Origin: Bogoriella caseilytica
Lineage (GTDB): Bacteria; Actinomycetota; Actinomycetes; Actinomycetales; Actinomycetaceae
Reading direction: 5' to 3'
Assembly: GCF_003752405.1 (NCBI RefSeq)
Contig: NZ_RKHK01000001.1
Location: 1,488,001-1,552,000, forward strand
Length of the DNA stretch: 64,000 nt
Shown here: in pieces, positions 16,708 to 25,204 of the stretch
Layout: each line of letters opens with the position of its first letter
Position numbering within the stretch: position 1 is the stretch's first letter
Position numbers and translations under genes: made by a program
Notes under the pieces: model-generated
What the model was told of the DNA's origin: nothing
What the model saw: the letters and a program-made list of their open reading frames with translations, nothing else
Databases searched by the model: none

Positions 16708-16944
16708 ATGCTTGAGTTTCGAACGTATGACCTCATCTGGAGCGCGGTCTACATCGTCATGGTCTCCACGGCGCTGGTCTTGATGATCCTGGGCTGTGTG
16801 GCGCTGGTGAAGTACATCCGCACCCCCGCAAGGACGACTAGGCCAGGGTGTGGCCGGCGGTTGGTGAGGGGCACGGAGCGAGGCGCGCATACCGTCACCG
16901 CAGTCGTCATCCGTAGCACGGCCGCTCCTGTCCGGGGTCTGTGA
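16708..16944 (+). CDS. Small membrane protein, C-terminus doubtful
   Basis: 78 residues with one hydrophobic helix (WSAVYIVMVSTALVLMILG). The ATG follows the previous stop directly and has GAGGAGG 7 nt upstream, so the start is good. Beyond residue about 40 the sequence looks unlike protein. A shift of one base after KYIRTP would end the protein at once, so the tail may be read through after a small deletion. Function unknown. Confidence 0.45.
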   Translation: MLEFRTYDLIWSAVYIVMVSTALVLMILGCVALVKYIRTPARTTRPGCGRRLVRGTERGAHTVTAVVIRSTAAPVRGL

Positions 16945-17037
16945 GCACCAGGTCGAGGTCGGTTTTGGCGAGAACCTGCGATGCCGCGCACCTCAAAAGC
17001 ATGGTGCCTGAGGCGATGGCGTGGGTAGAGTCCGGGC

Positions 17038-17499
17038 GTGCTGAGCGAGCAGAGGCCGGGGGCGCGTCCGGTGACCTCCGATGAGGGGCCGCACCGGCAA
17101 GTGGATCAGTGTGCGCCGGCAGCTCTGTGGGGTGAGCTTGTTGCGAGGGTCCTTTCGATGGACGGGGTTGTCGAGGGGGCGAGCCAAGTGTCGCCTCCGT
17201 CGTCGAGGGCTGTGTACCTCGTCGGCAAACCAGAAGAGACTTCCCCGGAGACGTCGCTTGCGCCAGGCATGCGGCTCGAGCCGGTCCACCTGCACGGCGT
17301 CAACGACACCAGCGTGCATCTGGTGCTGCCCGCCGAGCGTGGAGATGAGCTTTTTCGGCTGGGTTGGGCCGAACCGCATCAGTACGCGGAATACGGCACA
17401 GAGTTCATGATCTACGGCCCTCGGAATGCAGCGGAACTCGAAGCGGCACTCACCGTGATCGAGGAGAGTCTGGACTTTGCGCGCTGCGGAGCGGCCTGA
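17038..17499 (+). CDS. DUF5519 (luciferase-domain) family protein
   Basis: 153 residues. The C-terminal part (about 80-150) matches the DUF5519 pattern: SVHLVLPAERGDELFRLGWAEPH and EFMIYGPRN. The biochemical function of this family is not known; the name luciferase refers only to a domain label. The GTG start is 6 nt after TAGAGT (17026-17031), so the transcript is probably leaderless. The first 35 residues are poorly structured. Confidence 0.7.
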   Translation: MLSEQRPGARPVTSDEGPHRQVDQCAPAALWGELVARVLSMDGVVEGASQVSPPSSRAVYLVGKPEETSPETSLAPGMRLEPVHLHGVNDTSVHLVLPAERGDELFRLGWAEPHQYAEYGTEFMIYGPRNAAELEAALTVIEESLDFARCGAA

Positions 17500-17510
17500 A
17501 GCTGGAGCTG

Positions 17511-17594
17511 ATGGGCACCATCGGTGGATTCGTCACCTGGGATTGGTCCGACGATGGAGGCCACGACCAGTGGACCCGCATGGTGGTGCCGTAG
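17511..17594 (+). other. 27-codon open frame, possible gene remnant
   Basis: In the 220-nt gap before the convergent MFS gene, an ATG-initiated frame encodes GTIGGFVTWDWSDDGG and ends at TAG. The composition looks like the end of a real protein, but no start signal or family is evident. Probably the tail of a lost gene; nothing else was seen in this gap. Confidence 0.2.
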
Positions 17595-17719
17595 GGGCGG
17601 GTCGGGCCCTTCACGCAACGCGCGGCACGCCGGCCAGACTTCCTTGAGCGACAAGTGACCAGCAGATGCGAGCGGCTGTGACGGCGGTACTCCGAGCTCC
17701 CGCACGACGACCCAGCCCC

Positions 17720-18922
17720 TCACATCTCGAGTCGGCGTCCCAAAGGCGGGAGTAGCGAGAGCGCGGGGCACAGGAGCAGGACGAGAGCGGCCACTCGGAA
17801 GGCGAGTTCCGGACCGAACGTGGCCAACATGGGTGCTGCGATAAGCGCGCCGACGGGCACAGCTCCCCAGCTGAGGATCGAGAAGGCGGCAGCAGCCTGC
17901 CCCATGTGCGCGCGGTCCACGGTGTTCATCCGCTGAGTGATCACGAGAATGCTCGTCGTCGACAGTGCGACTCCGATCAGTACTCCGCCGAGCGAGAAGG
18001 CGATAGCGCTGGCAGCAGGGTGGGGGTAGTCGACGGCTCGGACGATTCCTCCGAGCGCTCCGACAGTCAGCATGATCCGCCAGAGTCGCGCAGTGTGAGG
18101 CACCTTGTCGGAGATTCTTCCGAGGGTGACGGAGCCCAGGAAAGCGCCGACTCCGACGCCCGCCATAGCGATACCAAGGGCGCCAGACCTGACCTGCTGT
18201 GCCTCCAACAGGTAGGGGACGGACAGTGCGGCTCCTAGTCCCGCCGAGACCCGCCAGACTGTCGTGACGACCGTTGCTTGACGGGTCGTCCCTGGTCCGA
18301 GGAGGGCCCGGAACCCTGCCATCACCTCGGGCCGGCCACCGTGACGGCAGGGTAGGTCGCTGATCCGGGTCGCCAGGGCGGCACCGCTCAATGAGGCAGC
18401 GGCGGCGGCTGCTAGGCCGATGGCGAGGTTCCCCGAGGTGAGGAGGCCGGCAACGATATAGCTCAGCAGTTCGATCACGCTGGTGGCGCGGAACTGCCAG
18501 GTATTCGCCTCTTGACGCTCCTCTGGCTCGACGAGATCAGGGATGGCAGCTTGGGTGGCCACCGCCTGCACCACCAGGGTTGTTCCGAGACCGGCTGCCA
18601 GTGCAGTGAGGGTGATGTCAGACCTGCCTCCGTGCGACTGAATGAGGACCGCAGCCGTGCCGAGGGTGGCAGCCCGTGCCAGGCACGACCAGACGATGAG
18701 CAGGCGCGGCTGAATCCGATCTGCCCACACACCGGCCGGTAGTCCAATGAGTAACCAGGGCAGGCCAAAGGCGAAAGCGATGGCTGCCGGAGCGGCGTCA
18801 TGGCTGGCATGGTCCGCCACGACCAACACTGGAAAGATGAGGGTCGCCATGGTGTTGGCGCCGAAGGTCAGGGTATGGCTCGCCCATAAAGCTCTGAAGC
18901 GTCCATTAGTAGTAATCAACAT
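17720..18922 (-). CDS. Major facilitator superfamily transporter
   Basis: 400 residues and about 12 membrane helices. The loop between helices 2 and 3 has the MFS signature GVWADRIQPR, repeated in the second half as GRISDKVPH. Resembles MefA/NreB-type exporters of drugs or metals; the substrate is not readable. The ATG lies in an AT-rich patch with no clear ribosome-binding site. AT content around the start is higher than in neighbouring genes, in keeping with the accessory nature of this stretch. Confidence 0.85.
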   Translation of the reverse strand: MLITTNGRFRALWASHTLTFGANTMATLIFPVLVVADHASHDAAPAAIAFAFGLPWLLIGLPAGVWADRIQPRLLIVWSCLARAATLGTAAVLIQSHGGRSDITLTALAAGLGTTLVVQAVATQAAIPDLVEPEERQEANTWQFRATSVIELLSYIVAGLLTSGNLAIGLAAAAAASLSGAALATRISDLPCRHGGRPEVMAGFRALLGPGTTRQATVVTTVWRVSAGLGAALSVPYLLEAQQVRSGALGIAMAGVGVGAFLGSVTLGRISDKVPHTARLWRIMLTVGALGGIVRAVDYPHPAASAIAFSLGGVLIGVALSTTSILVITQRMNTVDRAHMGQAAAAFSILSWGAVPVGALIAAPMLATFGPELAFRVAALVLLLCPALSLLPPLGRRLEM

Positions 18923-19018
18923 AGACGCGACGATGGGCGCACCGCTGCGTGCACCCGGGAAGAGTTTACCGCCACGGCTCCGGGCTGTGTGGCGGTTCAG
19001 AGAGCGTTCGCAAGCAAC

Positions 19019-19312
19019 TCAGGGGGTGCATTCCGGGGTCGGCTCCGGTTCCGGTTCGACGGGCGCCGGCCCCCCGGGCGGGGCGCTCGGGTCGTCGTCG
19101 CCGTTGCCGGGTTCTTCGGGTGCATCTGCAGGGGGTTCTTCGCCCGTGCCGTCGAGATCCGCGTCGATAGGGCGCCCTTCACGCAGGTTCTCCCACAGTG
19201 TCTCCGTCTCCGGGACTGGCACGACGCGGGCGCCCTTGAGGGCGTGGGGCGACCGCGCGTGCCGGGTCCCTGCGTTCCGGTGATCGGCGCGCAGCTCGGA
19301 GTGGCGAGTCAC
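19019..19312 (-). CDS. Hypothetical acidic, proline-rich small protein
   Basis: 97 residues. The first half contains VVPVPETETLWENLREGRPI; the second half is an acidic Pro/Gly/Glu-rich tail ending in EPEPTPECTP. No domain or membrane segment recognised. It begins 9 nt after the tautomerase stop on the same strand and may be translated from the same message. It could be a non-functional open frame in GC-rich DNA. Confidence 0.35.
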   Translation of the reverse strand: MTRHSELRADHRNAGTRHARSPHALKGARVVPVPETETLWENLREGRPIDADLDGTGEEPPADAPEEPGNGDDDPSAPPGGPAPVEPEPEPTPECTP

Positions 19313-19321
19313 ATGACCACC

Positions 19322-19711
19322 CTAGACATCGACGTCGTATCCGAGGCTGAGGTCCTCCGCGTTAAGCCCCCGGATGCCCCAGTTCACCTTCGGGGTTTCG
19401 GTGATGGTGATCTCCACGCTGTGCGGAGGGATTCCCACCTCTGCTTTGATCCGTGCAAAGAGTTCGCGGATCAGTCGTCGTTTGGCGGCCTCAGACCGAC
19501 CTTCGAACATCGACACTTCGATGATCGTGTACTCATCACCCCGATCCTCTGGGTAGATGAAGTTCTCCGGGTCGAGGGCGATGAATCGATGGAAACGTTT
19601 CTCAACGGGATACGCGAGCGCAGCTCTGACCGCACGGTGGATGGCATCGGAGAGAGTGCGACGGTTCTTCTGGATCGAGTCACGTGTGCCGTAAACGACG
19701 ATCTGAGCCAT
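19322..19711 (-). CDS. Tautomerase-superfamily protein without the N-terminal proline
   Basis: 129 residues of the 4-oxalocrotonate tautomerase/MSAD superfamily, with the doubled beta-alpha-beta pattern: MAQIVVYGTRDS, then EYTIIEVSMFEGRSEAAKR and VEITITETPKVNWG. Members normally use Pro1, exposed after removal of Met, as the catalytic base. Here residue 2 is Ala, so classical tautomerase chemistry is unlikely. The start is firm: TACTGT (19718-19723, minus strand) lies 6 nt upstream of the ATG, giving a leaderless message. Confidence 0.8.
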   Translation of the reverse strand: MAQIVVYGTRDSIQKNRRTLSDAIHRAVRAALAYPVEKRFHRFIALDPENFIYPEDRGDEYTIIEVSMFEGRSEAAKRRLIRELFARIKAEVGIPPHSVEITITETPKVNWGIRGLNAEDLSLGYDVDV

Positions 19712-19793
19712 GGCGACACAGTAGCTAGCGGCCGGCCTCCGCTCGAACTCGGAGGCCTGCAGCCAGTCCCTTTCAGCACTCGTGTTGCGCACG

Positions 19794-20171
19794 ATGAGCG
19801 GCCGCGGGGAGCCGGGAGTGCCGCGGTGGAGACGCCTCGCTGTGCTTGCGCATGGCTACTCAGTGGCCCTTCAGGAGAACGTCCTGATCACACCGCATGT
19901 GGGTCAAGGCTTGGCGACCTATGAGATCCCCGCTGCCGAGTCCGAACGTCTGGTCAGGCTCCAGTGCCTCGGGACTGGGGAGGTGACTATCCGAGTTGAC
20001 GGCGAGGAGCGCTTCTCCGAGGACTGTCAGGGCGTGTCGCAACTGAGTATGGGGTTGACTGCCGATGGCGAGGGCAATCGCCTCGAGAACGATGTTCCGG
20101 TCCACGTCGAAGTGATCGCGAACAACGACCTCTACTGGGTGATCGGAGCCGCCGCCAGCAGCTCCGGATAG
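19794..20171 (+). pseudogene. Second copy of the decayed lipoprotein family, signal peptide lost
   Basis: Homologous to 13823-14273 over its last 95 residues: ENVLITPHVGQG, VTIRVDGEERFSEDC and VHVEVIANNDLYWVIG. The C-terminus is intact. The N-terminus goes from RRLAVLA straight into the mature domain; about 35 residues that hold the hydrophobic core and lipobox in copy 1 are missing. If made, the protein would stay in the cytoplasm, so the copy is probably non-functional. Start taken as ATG 19794. Confidence 0.5.
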
Positions 20172-20268
20172 CCGCAGAGCGGTGCCACAGGGGCCGGGAA
20201 GACCACGCTGGTCCCCCTGCCCTCCGGTCCAACGCGAACCTCCGCAACGCCAATGGCAGGATCGCCCC

Positions 20269-20631
20269 ATGAGCGCTCAGACTGACGCCGCCCGGCTGAC
20301 CGAGCTCCTCAAGCGGGAACGGCTCCTCGCCACCGGCGACGGCGACCGCTACCGGGCCATGTGCGCCCCTGAGGCGATCTTCGTCCTCCCCGGCATGGTG
20401 CTGAACCTCGAGCAGTGTGCCGCCGCGATGGATGACTCCCCGGGATGGGACACGATCAGCATCACCGACGGTCAGCTCGTCCCGATCAACGACGGCGCCG
20501 AGGCCGTCGCCTATACCTTCGAGGGCCGGCGGGGAGAGACCACCTATCGCGCTTCCCTCACCAGCGTTTACCGCACCGACGGTGAGCCGGTGCTGTTGCT
20601 CCACCAGCACACCCCGCTGCCTGAAGCGTGA
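20269..20631 (+). CDS. SnoaL/DUF4440-like NTF2-fold protein
   Basis: 120 residues with the NTF2-like pattern: N-terminal helix (LTELLKRERLLATGDGDRYR), APEAIFVLPG, and terminal strands YRASLTSVYR and PVLLLHQHTPL. Such proteins bind or isomerise small molecules; the ligand cannot be assigned. CAGGAT (20257-20262) is 6 nt upstream of the ATG, suggesting a leaderless start. Confidence 0.75.
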   Translation: MSAQTDAARLTELLKRERLLATGDGDRYRAMCAPEAIFVLPGMVLNLEQCAAAMDDSPGWDTISITDGQLVPINDGAEAVAYTFEGRRGETTYRASLTSVYRTDGEPVLLLHQHTPLPEA

Positions 20632-20672
20632 GCGCGCCTCATCTTGACGAGCCCGGTTGTTAGCCTCGCGGA

Positions 20673-21521
20673 ATGGAGCTGCCTGGCGACTCGCACGTGC
20701 ACAGCGAGTTCTCCTGGGACACGGGTGGGCCCGACTCGGCTGCCGCGGGCCGCATGACGCTGACCTGCGAGCGCGCGGCCGCCATCGGACTACGCGCGCT
20801 GATCTTCACCGAGCACGTCGACCTCGACTCGTGGATCACCGATCCGGACGACGTCATGGGCCACCAGACCCCGATGTATCGCGAGGGCCGGTTCCATCCG
20901 CTCCGGTTCCAGGCCGACCGCTACTTCGAGGCCATCGACCGGTGCCGTCTGGCCTTCCCCGATCTCCGCATCCTCGCCGGCATCGAGTATGGCCAACCGC
21001 ACCGCAGTGACGACCGCGTTGCCGACGTCGTTGACCTCACGGCTCTCGACCGGGTCAACGGCTCGCTGCACACCCTCCCCTTCCGCGACGACCGTGCCGA
21101 ACCGAACACCATGTTTCGACACCTGCCGGCCGCGGACGTCATGTGGGCCTACCTCGAGGAGATCCCCCGCATGATCGCCAGCTCCTCCAGCTTCTCGGTG
21201 TTCACCCACATCGATTACGCGGTGCGTAGCTGGCCCGTGGCCACCGAGGGGCCCTTCGACCCCGCCCGCTTCGAGGAAGGTTTCCGCGGCGCCATGCGCG
21301 CCATCGCGCACAGCGGCCGGGCGCTGGAACTCAACACGCGGCGTCTGGGCGCCTGGCAGGTGCAGTGGTGGGCCGAGGAAGGGGGCCGGGAGGTCACCTT
21401 CGGCAGCGACGCGCATGACCCGACGAAGCTCGCCAACGGCTTCCCCGAGGCCGCGTTGCTCGCTGAGTCGGTGGGCTTTCAGCCGGGATCCCGGCCGGAG
21501 GACCCGTGGAGGCGTCGCTGA
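20673..21521 (+). CDS. PHP-domain phosphoesterase (histidinol-phosphatase-like)
   Basis: 282 residues of the PHP metallophosphoesterase superfamily. Metal ligands are seen in DSHVHSEFSWD (residues 7-17), TEHVD, the internal ILAGIEYGQ and a C-terminal FGSDAHDP. HisK-type histidinol phosphatases have this layout, but no other histidine-biosynthesis gene is near, so the substrate stays open. The ATG is 6 nt after TAGCCT (20661-20666), which supports a leaderless start. The gene is followed by the family B hairpin at 21560. Confidence 0.85.
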   Translation: MELPGDSHVHSEFSWDTGGPDSAAAGRMTLTCERAAAIGLRALIFTEHVDLDSWITDPDDVMGHQTPMYREGRFHPLRFQADRYFEAIDRCRLAFPDLRILAGIEYGQPHRSDDRVADVVDLTALDRVNGSLHTLPFRDDRAEPNTMFRHLPAADVMWAYLEEIPRMIASSSSFSVFTHIDYAVRSWPVATEGPFDPARFEEGFRGAMRAIAHSGRALELNTRRLGAWQVQWWAEEGGREVTFGSDAHDPTKLANGFPEAALLAESVGFQPGSRPEDPWRRR

Positions 21522-21559
21522 GGCTCCCCTTTCGGAAACGCACCCCACCGGCGCCGAGA

Positions 21560-21607
21560 ATTATGCAGTGAGCGTCGCTCCCAGCGACTCTCCGTGCATA
21601 ATCCCGG
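21560..21607. repeat. Dispersed palindromic element, family B copy 1 (hairpin)
   Basis: Two-tier hairpin: outer ATTATGCA / TGCATAAT (21560-21567 and 21595-21602) and inner GTCGCT-ccc-AGCGAC (21574-21588), separated by 6-nt internal loops. Aligns without gaps over 46 nt to 33975-34020. It lies just after the PHP gene and before the convergent LacI gene, so it may serve as a terminator. Confidence 0.65.
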
Positions 21608-21610
21608 GGT

Positions 21611-21627
21611 CTGAGTCTGAGTCTGAG
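21611..21627. repeat. Short tandem CTGAGT repeat
   Basis: Nearly three units of a 6-bp repeat directly after the family B hairpin, followed by a C-rich stretch up to the LacI gene end. Non-coding; could vary in length between strains. Confidence 0.5.
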
Positions 21628-21707
21628 GCGGGGTCGTCGGGGCCTCCGGGGCCGGGGCCAGTGCCGCACCGCCCCCCCCGGGCGCACCGCCCCCCGGCCC
21701 CCGCCCC

Positions 21708-22754
21708 TCAGGCGCTCTCGCGCACCACGATCGAGGCCGGCATCGTCACCGACTTCACCGGCCCGCCGCCGATGATCTCCAGCAGCAGCGAGACCATCTC
21801 CGCGCTGATCCGGTCGAAGGGCTGACGCATGGTGGTCAGCGGCGGGTCCAGGCTCACCGCCAGACCCGAATCGTCGAAGCCGCCCACGGCTACATCCTCG
21901 GGAACCCGCTTACCGGCCTTACGCAGCACGGAGATCGCGCTCGCGGCCATGGCATCGGAGGCCGCGAAGACTGCATCGAAATCCGCCGAGCGCTCCAGGA
22001 TCGCCGTCATGGCGTGCGCACCGGACTCGGCGCCGTAATCCCCGTGGGCCACCAGGGCCGGATCGAAATCCTCGCCCATCTCCTCGCGGAACCCCTGCAG
22101 GCGGTACCGCCCGCCGGGCAGGTCCAGCGGACCGGTGATCATCGCGATCCGCCGGTGCCCGCGCGAGCGCAGGTGCGCCACCATCTCACGCGCGCCGCCC
22201 ACCTCGTCCACCGACACCGAGGCCACACGGTCGCTCCGGCCCAGCGGGATCCCGCAGGAAACCAGCGGCACGTTGCGCGCCAGGAGCTCATCCAGCAGCG
22301 GTTCGTTCTCGTGCGAAGAGAGCAGCATGGCGCCGTCCACGTGACCGGCCTCGAGGTAGGCCACCACGTTCGCGCGTTCCTCCGGCGTACCGGCCACCAG
22401 CAGGGTCAGCGTCATCTGCCGGCTGGCCAGGGCCTCGGCGGCGCCGCGCAGCAGCGGCGCGTAGTTCGGGTCGGCGAAGAGCCGGTCCTGCGGTTCGGCC
22501 AGCAGGAAAGCGATGGCATCGGCGCGGCCGGTCACCAGGGACCGGGCGTGCTGGTTGGCGCGATAGCCGGTCTCGCGGATGGCGCGCTCTACGGCATCGC
22601 GCGCATCGGGCGAGACCCACTTCCCGCCGTTGAGGAAGCGGGACACGGTGCCGCGGGAGACCCCGGCCGTGGCGGCGACGTCCTTGATGGTGGGCCGTTT
22701 GCGCTGCGCCTCGCCCGGGGAGAGCGCGCTGGGCGGTGCGGCATGGACGTCCAT
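21708..22754 (-). CDS. LacI-family repressor of the galactan locus
   Basis: 348 residues: N-terminal LacI helix-turn-helix (TIKDVAATAGVSRGTVSRFLN), hinge helix, and a periplasmic-binding-protein-like sensor domain to the C-terminus. It is divergent from the GH42 gene and very likely binds the two 16-bp operators at 22874-22889 and 22953-22968, responding to galactose-containing oligosaccharides. The ATG at 22754 is preceded by TAGGGT 8 nt upstream. A CGTTCGCGAACG palindrome at 22811-22822 in its own upstream region might be a further site. Confidence 0.88.
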   Translation of the reverse strand: MDVHAAPPSALSPGEAQRKRPTIKDVAATAGVSRGTVSRFLNGGKWVSPDARDAVERAIRETGYRANQHARSLVTGRADAIAFLLAEPQDRLFADPNYAPLLRGAAEALASRQMTLTLLVAGTPEERANVVAYLEAGHVDGAMLLSSHENEPLLDELLARNVPLVSCGIPLGRSDRVASVSVDEVGGAREMVAHLRSRGHRRIAMITGPLDLPGGRYRLQGFREEMGEDFDPALVAHGDYGAESGAHAMTAILERSADFDAVFAASDAMAASAISVLRKAGKRVPEDVAVGGFDDSGLAVSLDPPLTTMRQPFDRISAEMVSLLLEIIGGGPVKSVTMPASIVVRESA

Positions 22755-22873
22755 GGACTCAGACCCTAGAGCCTGCGAGCCGCAGCGAGGCTCGCGGTCC
22801 CACGGCCGCAGTGCGTTCGCGAACGTTACCGGAGCGCGACCCGGGCCGCCGGCCACCGGAAACCGACATCAAG

Positions 22874-22969
22874 CTGTGCACGAGCACAGACTTGTTACAC
22901 GATTGTTGTCGCAGCTTCCTTGCAGGCATCTGTGCCCCCTTGACATCATGGACTGTGCACGTTCACAGT
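22874..22969 (+). promoter_or_regulatory. Promoter of the galactan operon with two LacI-type operators
   Basis: O1 CTGTGCACGAGCACAG (22874-22889) and O2 CTGTGCACGTTCACAG (22953-22968) differ at two bases and are 79 bp apart centre to centre. O2 overlaps the -10 region: TTGACA at 22940-22945 is followed after 18 nt by CACAGT (22964-22969). This layout fits repression by looping or by blocking polymerase, with relief by sugar. Confidence 0.75.
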
Positions 22970-23038
22970 ATGGACCAGAGGTCGCCCCGAGCGACACCCC
23001 CATCGTGAACCACGATTGACCTGACTCGACGGAGCGTC

Positions 23039-25066
23039 ATGCTGGCAAAGAACTGGCCCCTCCCGGGGAAGATCGCCTACGGCGGCGATTACAACCCGGA
23101 GCAGTGGCCGCGCGAGGTCTGGGACGAGGACGTCGCGCTCATGCGCGAGGCCGGCGTCAACTTCGTGAGCGTCGGCATCTTCTCCTGGGGCCTGCTCGAG
23201 ACCGCCGAGGGCGTCTACGACTTCGCCTGGCTGGACGAACTGCTCGACCTGCTCCACGCCCACGGCATCGCCGTCGACCTCGCCACCCCGAGCGTCTCTC
23301 CGCCCGCCTGGTTCTTCGCCGCCTACCCGCAGGCCCGCGCCGTGGACAAGAACGGCGTGCCCATGGGCTTCGGCTCCCGCGGCATGGCCTCGCACGCCTC
23401 AGCGGAGTACCGCGAGGCCATCGTGCGCATGGCCGACCAGCTCGCCCGCCGCTACGGCCAGCACCCCGCCGTCGTGCTCTGGCACGTGCACAACGAGTAC
23501 GGCGTGCCGGTGGCCGAGGACTTCTCCGACGCCGCCGTCGCCTCCTGGCAGTCCTGGCTGCGCGCCCGCTACGGCACGCTCGAGGCCCTGAATGCCGCCT
23601 GGGGGACCGCCTTCTGGGGTCAGCACTATGCGCAGTGGGAGCACGTGGTGGCCCCTGCGGCCACCCCCACCACCGTCAACCCGGCGATGAAGCTGGACTG
23701 GGGCCGCTTCACCGACGATCAGCTCCGCGAGTGCTTCCGCCTGGAGCGCGAGGCGATCCGCGCCCACGCCGAGCAGCCGGTCACCACGAACTTCATGGCC
23801 CACCAGTCCTGGAACACCGACCTGTGGAAGTGGGCGCGCGAGGTCGACATCGTCTCCGACGACCACTACCTGTGGTCCCCGGACCCCGAAGCCCACGTGG
23901 CGCTGGCCCTCTCGGCCGACCTCACCCGCTCGGTGGCAGGCGGGCGCCCGTGGATGCTGATGGAACACTCCACCTCGGCGGTGAACTGGCAGGGCCACAA
24001 CATCGCCAAGCGCCCGGGCGAGATGCAGCGCAACGCCCTGACCCACCTGGGCCGCGGCGCCGACGCGATCTTGTTCTTCCAGTGGCGGGCCTCCCGCTCC
24101 GGGGCGGAGAAGTTCCACTCCGCGATGCTCCCGCACGCCGGCCCGACGAGCCGCGTGTTCCGTGAGGTCACCGAGCTGGGTGGCCGGCTCGCCCAGCTGG
24201 GCGAACTGCAGGGCTCGCGCGTGAGCGCTGATGTGGCGGTGCTCTACGACTGGGAATCGCTGTGGGCCCAGGACCTGGAATGGCGCCCCTCCGATGAGCT
24301 GCAGTTCCGCGAGCGGATGCGCACCTACTACGAGCGGCTCTGGCGCGACGGCGTCCCAGTGGACTTCGCCCACCCCGGCGATGACCTCTCCGGCTACCGC
24401 CTGGTGGTGGCCCCGGCCTCCTATCTGCTCACCCAGGCCCACGCCGAGAACCTCACCCACTACGTGTCCTGCGGCGGCACCCTCCTCGTGTCCTGCTTCG
24501 CCGCGGCGGTCGACGAGCACGACGCCGTCCACCCCGGCGGCTTCGGTGCACCCCTGCAGGACGCCCTCGGCGTCACGGTCGAGGAGTACCTGCCGATCCG
24601 CACCGGCGAGCAGGTGGCCGTCAGTTTCGACGCCGCCGAGCTCGAGACCTCCGTGTGGGCCGAGGACCTCGTCCTCTCCGGCGCCGAGGTCTGCGGCACC
24701 TACCGCGGCGGCCCCGCCGACGGCGCCCCGGCCATCACCCGCCACCAGCACGGCGAGGGCGCGGGCTGGTACGTCTCCACCGCCCTGGGCCTGGAGGCCC
24801 TGGCCCCGGTCTTCCGCGCCGTCTACGACGAGGCCGGCCTGGCCGCAGACGGCCCCGTACCGGGGACCTACCCGGACGGCTTCGAGGTGATGACCCGCCA
24901 CGGCGAGGACGCCGCGTACACCATCGCGGTCAACCACCGCGAGGAACCCGTGGCGCTGAAGGCCCGCGGCACCGACCTGTTCACCCAGCGCCCCGTTGAC
25001 GGTGAACTCACGATCGCAGCCGGCGGCACCGCCGTCGTCCGGCTGGACAACACCCACGACCGCTAG
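23039..25066 (+). CDS. GH42 beta-galactosidase (intracellular)
   Basis: 675 residues without a signal peptide, so it acts in the cytoplasm. Three domains are expected: catalytic TIM barrel (about 1-390), trimerisation domain (about 395-600) and a small C-terminal beta domain. Acid/base Glu153 lies in LWHVHNEYG and nucleophile Glu309 in WMLMEHSTSAVNWQ. It should remove terminal beta-galactose from imported galacto-oligosaccharides. The ATG has GGAG upstream. First gene after the operators and followed by the ABC importer genes, so it is the first structural gene of the galactan operon. Confidence 0.92.
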   Translation: MLAKNWPLPGKIAYGGDYNPEQWPREVWDEDVALMREAGVNFVSVGIFSWGLLETAEGVYDFAWLDELLDLLHAHGIAVDLATPSVSPPAWFFAAYPQARAVDKNGVPMGFGSRGMASHASAEYREAIVRMADQLARRYGQHPAVVLWHVHNEYGVPVAEDFSDAAVASWQSWLRARYGTLEALNAAWGTAFWGQHYAQWEHVVAPAATPTTVNPAMKLDWGRFTDDQLRECFRLEREAIRAHAEQPVTTNFMAHQSWNTDLWKWAREVDIVSDDHYLWSPDPEAHVALALSADLTRSVAGGRPWMLMEHSTSAVNWQGHNIAKRPGEMQRNALTHLGRGADAILFFQWRASRSGAEKFHSAMLPHAGPTSRVFREVTELGGRLAQLGELQGSRVSADVAVLYDWESLWAQDLEWRPSDELQFRERMRTYYERLWRDGVPVDFAHPGDDLSGYRLVVAPASYLLTQAHAENLTHYVSCGGTLLVSCFAAAVDEHDAVHPGGFGAPLQDALGVTVEEYLPIRTGEQVAVSFDAAELETSVWAEDLVLSGAEVCGTYRGGPADGAPAITRHQHGEGAGWYVSTALGLEALAPVFRAVYDEAGLAADGPVPGTYPDGFEVMTRHGEDAAYTIAVNHREEPVALKARGTDLFTQRPVDGELTIAAGGTAVVRLDNTHDR

Positions 25067-25098
25067 GCGGCCCCCGCCTGGCCCGACCGCAGCACCAG

Positions 25099-25132
25099 CA
25101 GTACCGCACCACCATTCCAGTACGGCACCACC
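25099..25132. repeat. 15-bp direct repeat in the gap before the binding-protein gene
   Basis: CAGTACCGCACCACC (25099-25113) recurs with one change at 25118-25132. The 138-nt gap between the GH42 and binding-protein genes holds nothing else recognisable. Possibly a regulator-binding pair, possibly chance. Confidence 0.3.
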
Positions 25133-25204
25133 TGCAACACCCGGCGATCGCGATGGCGTGATCGCTTCAGCGGCGCCACCGGCGCCCATGAGGAAGGACA
25201 ATCC

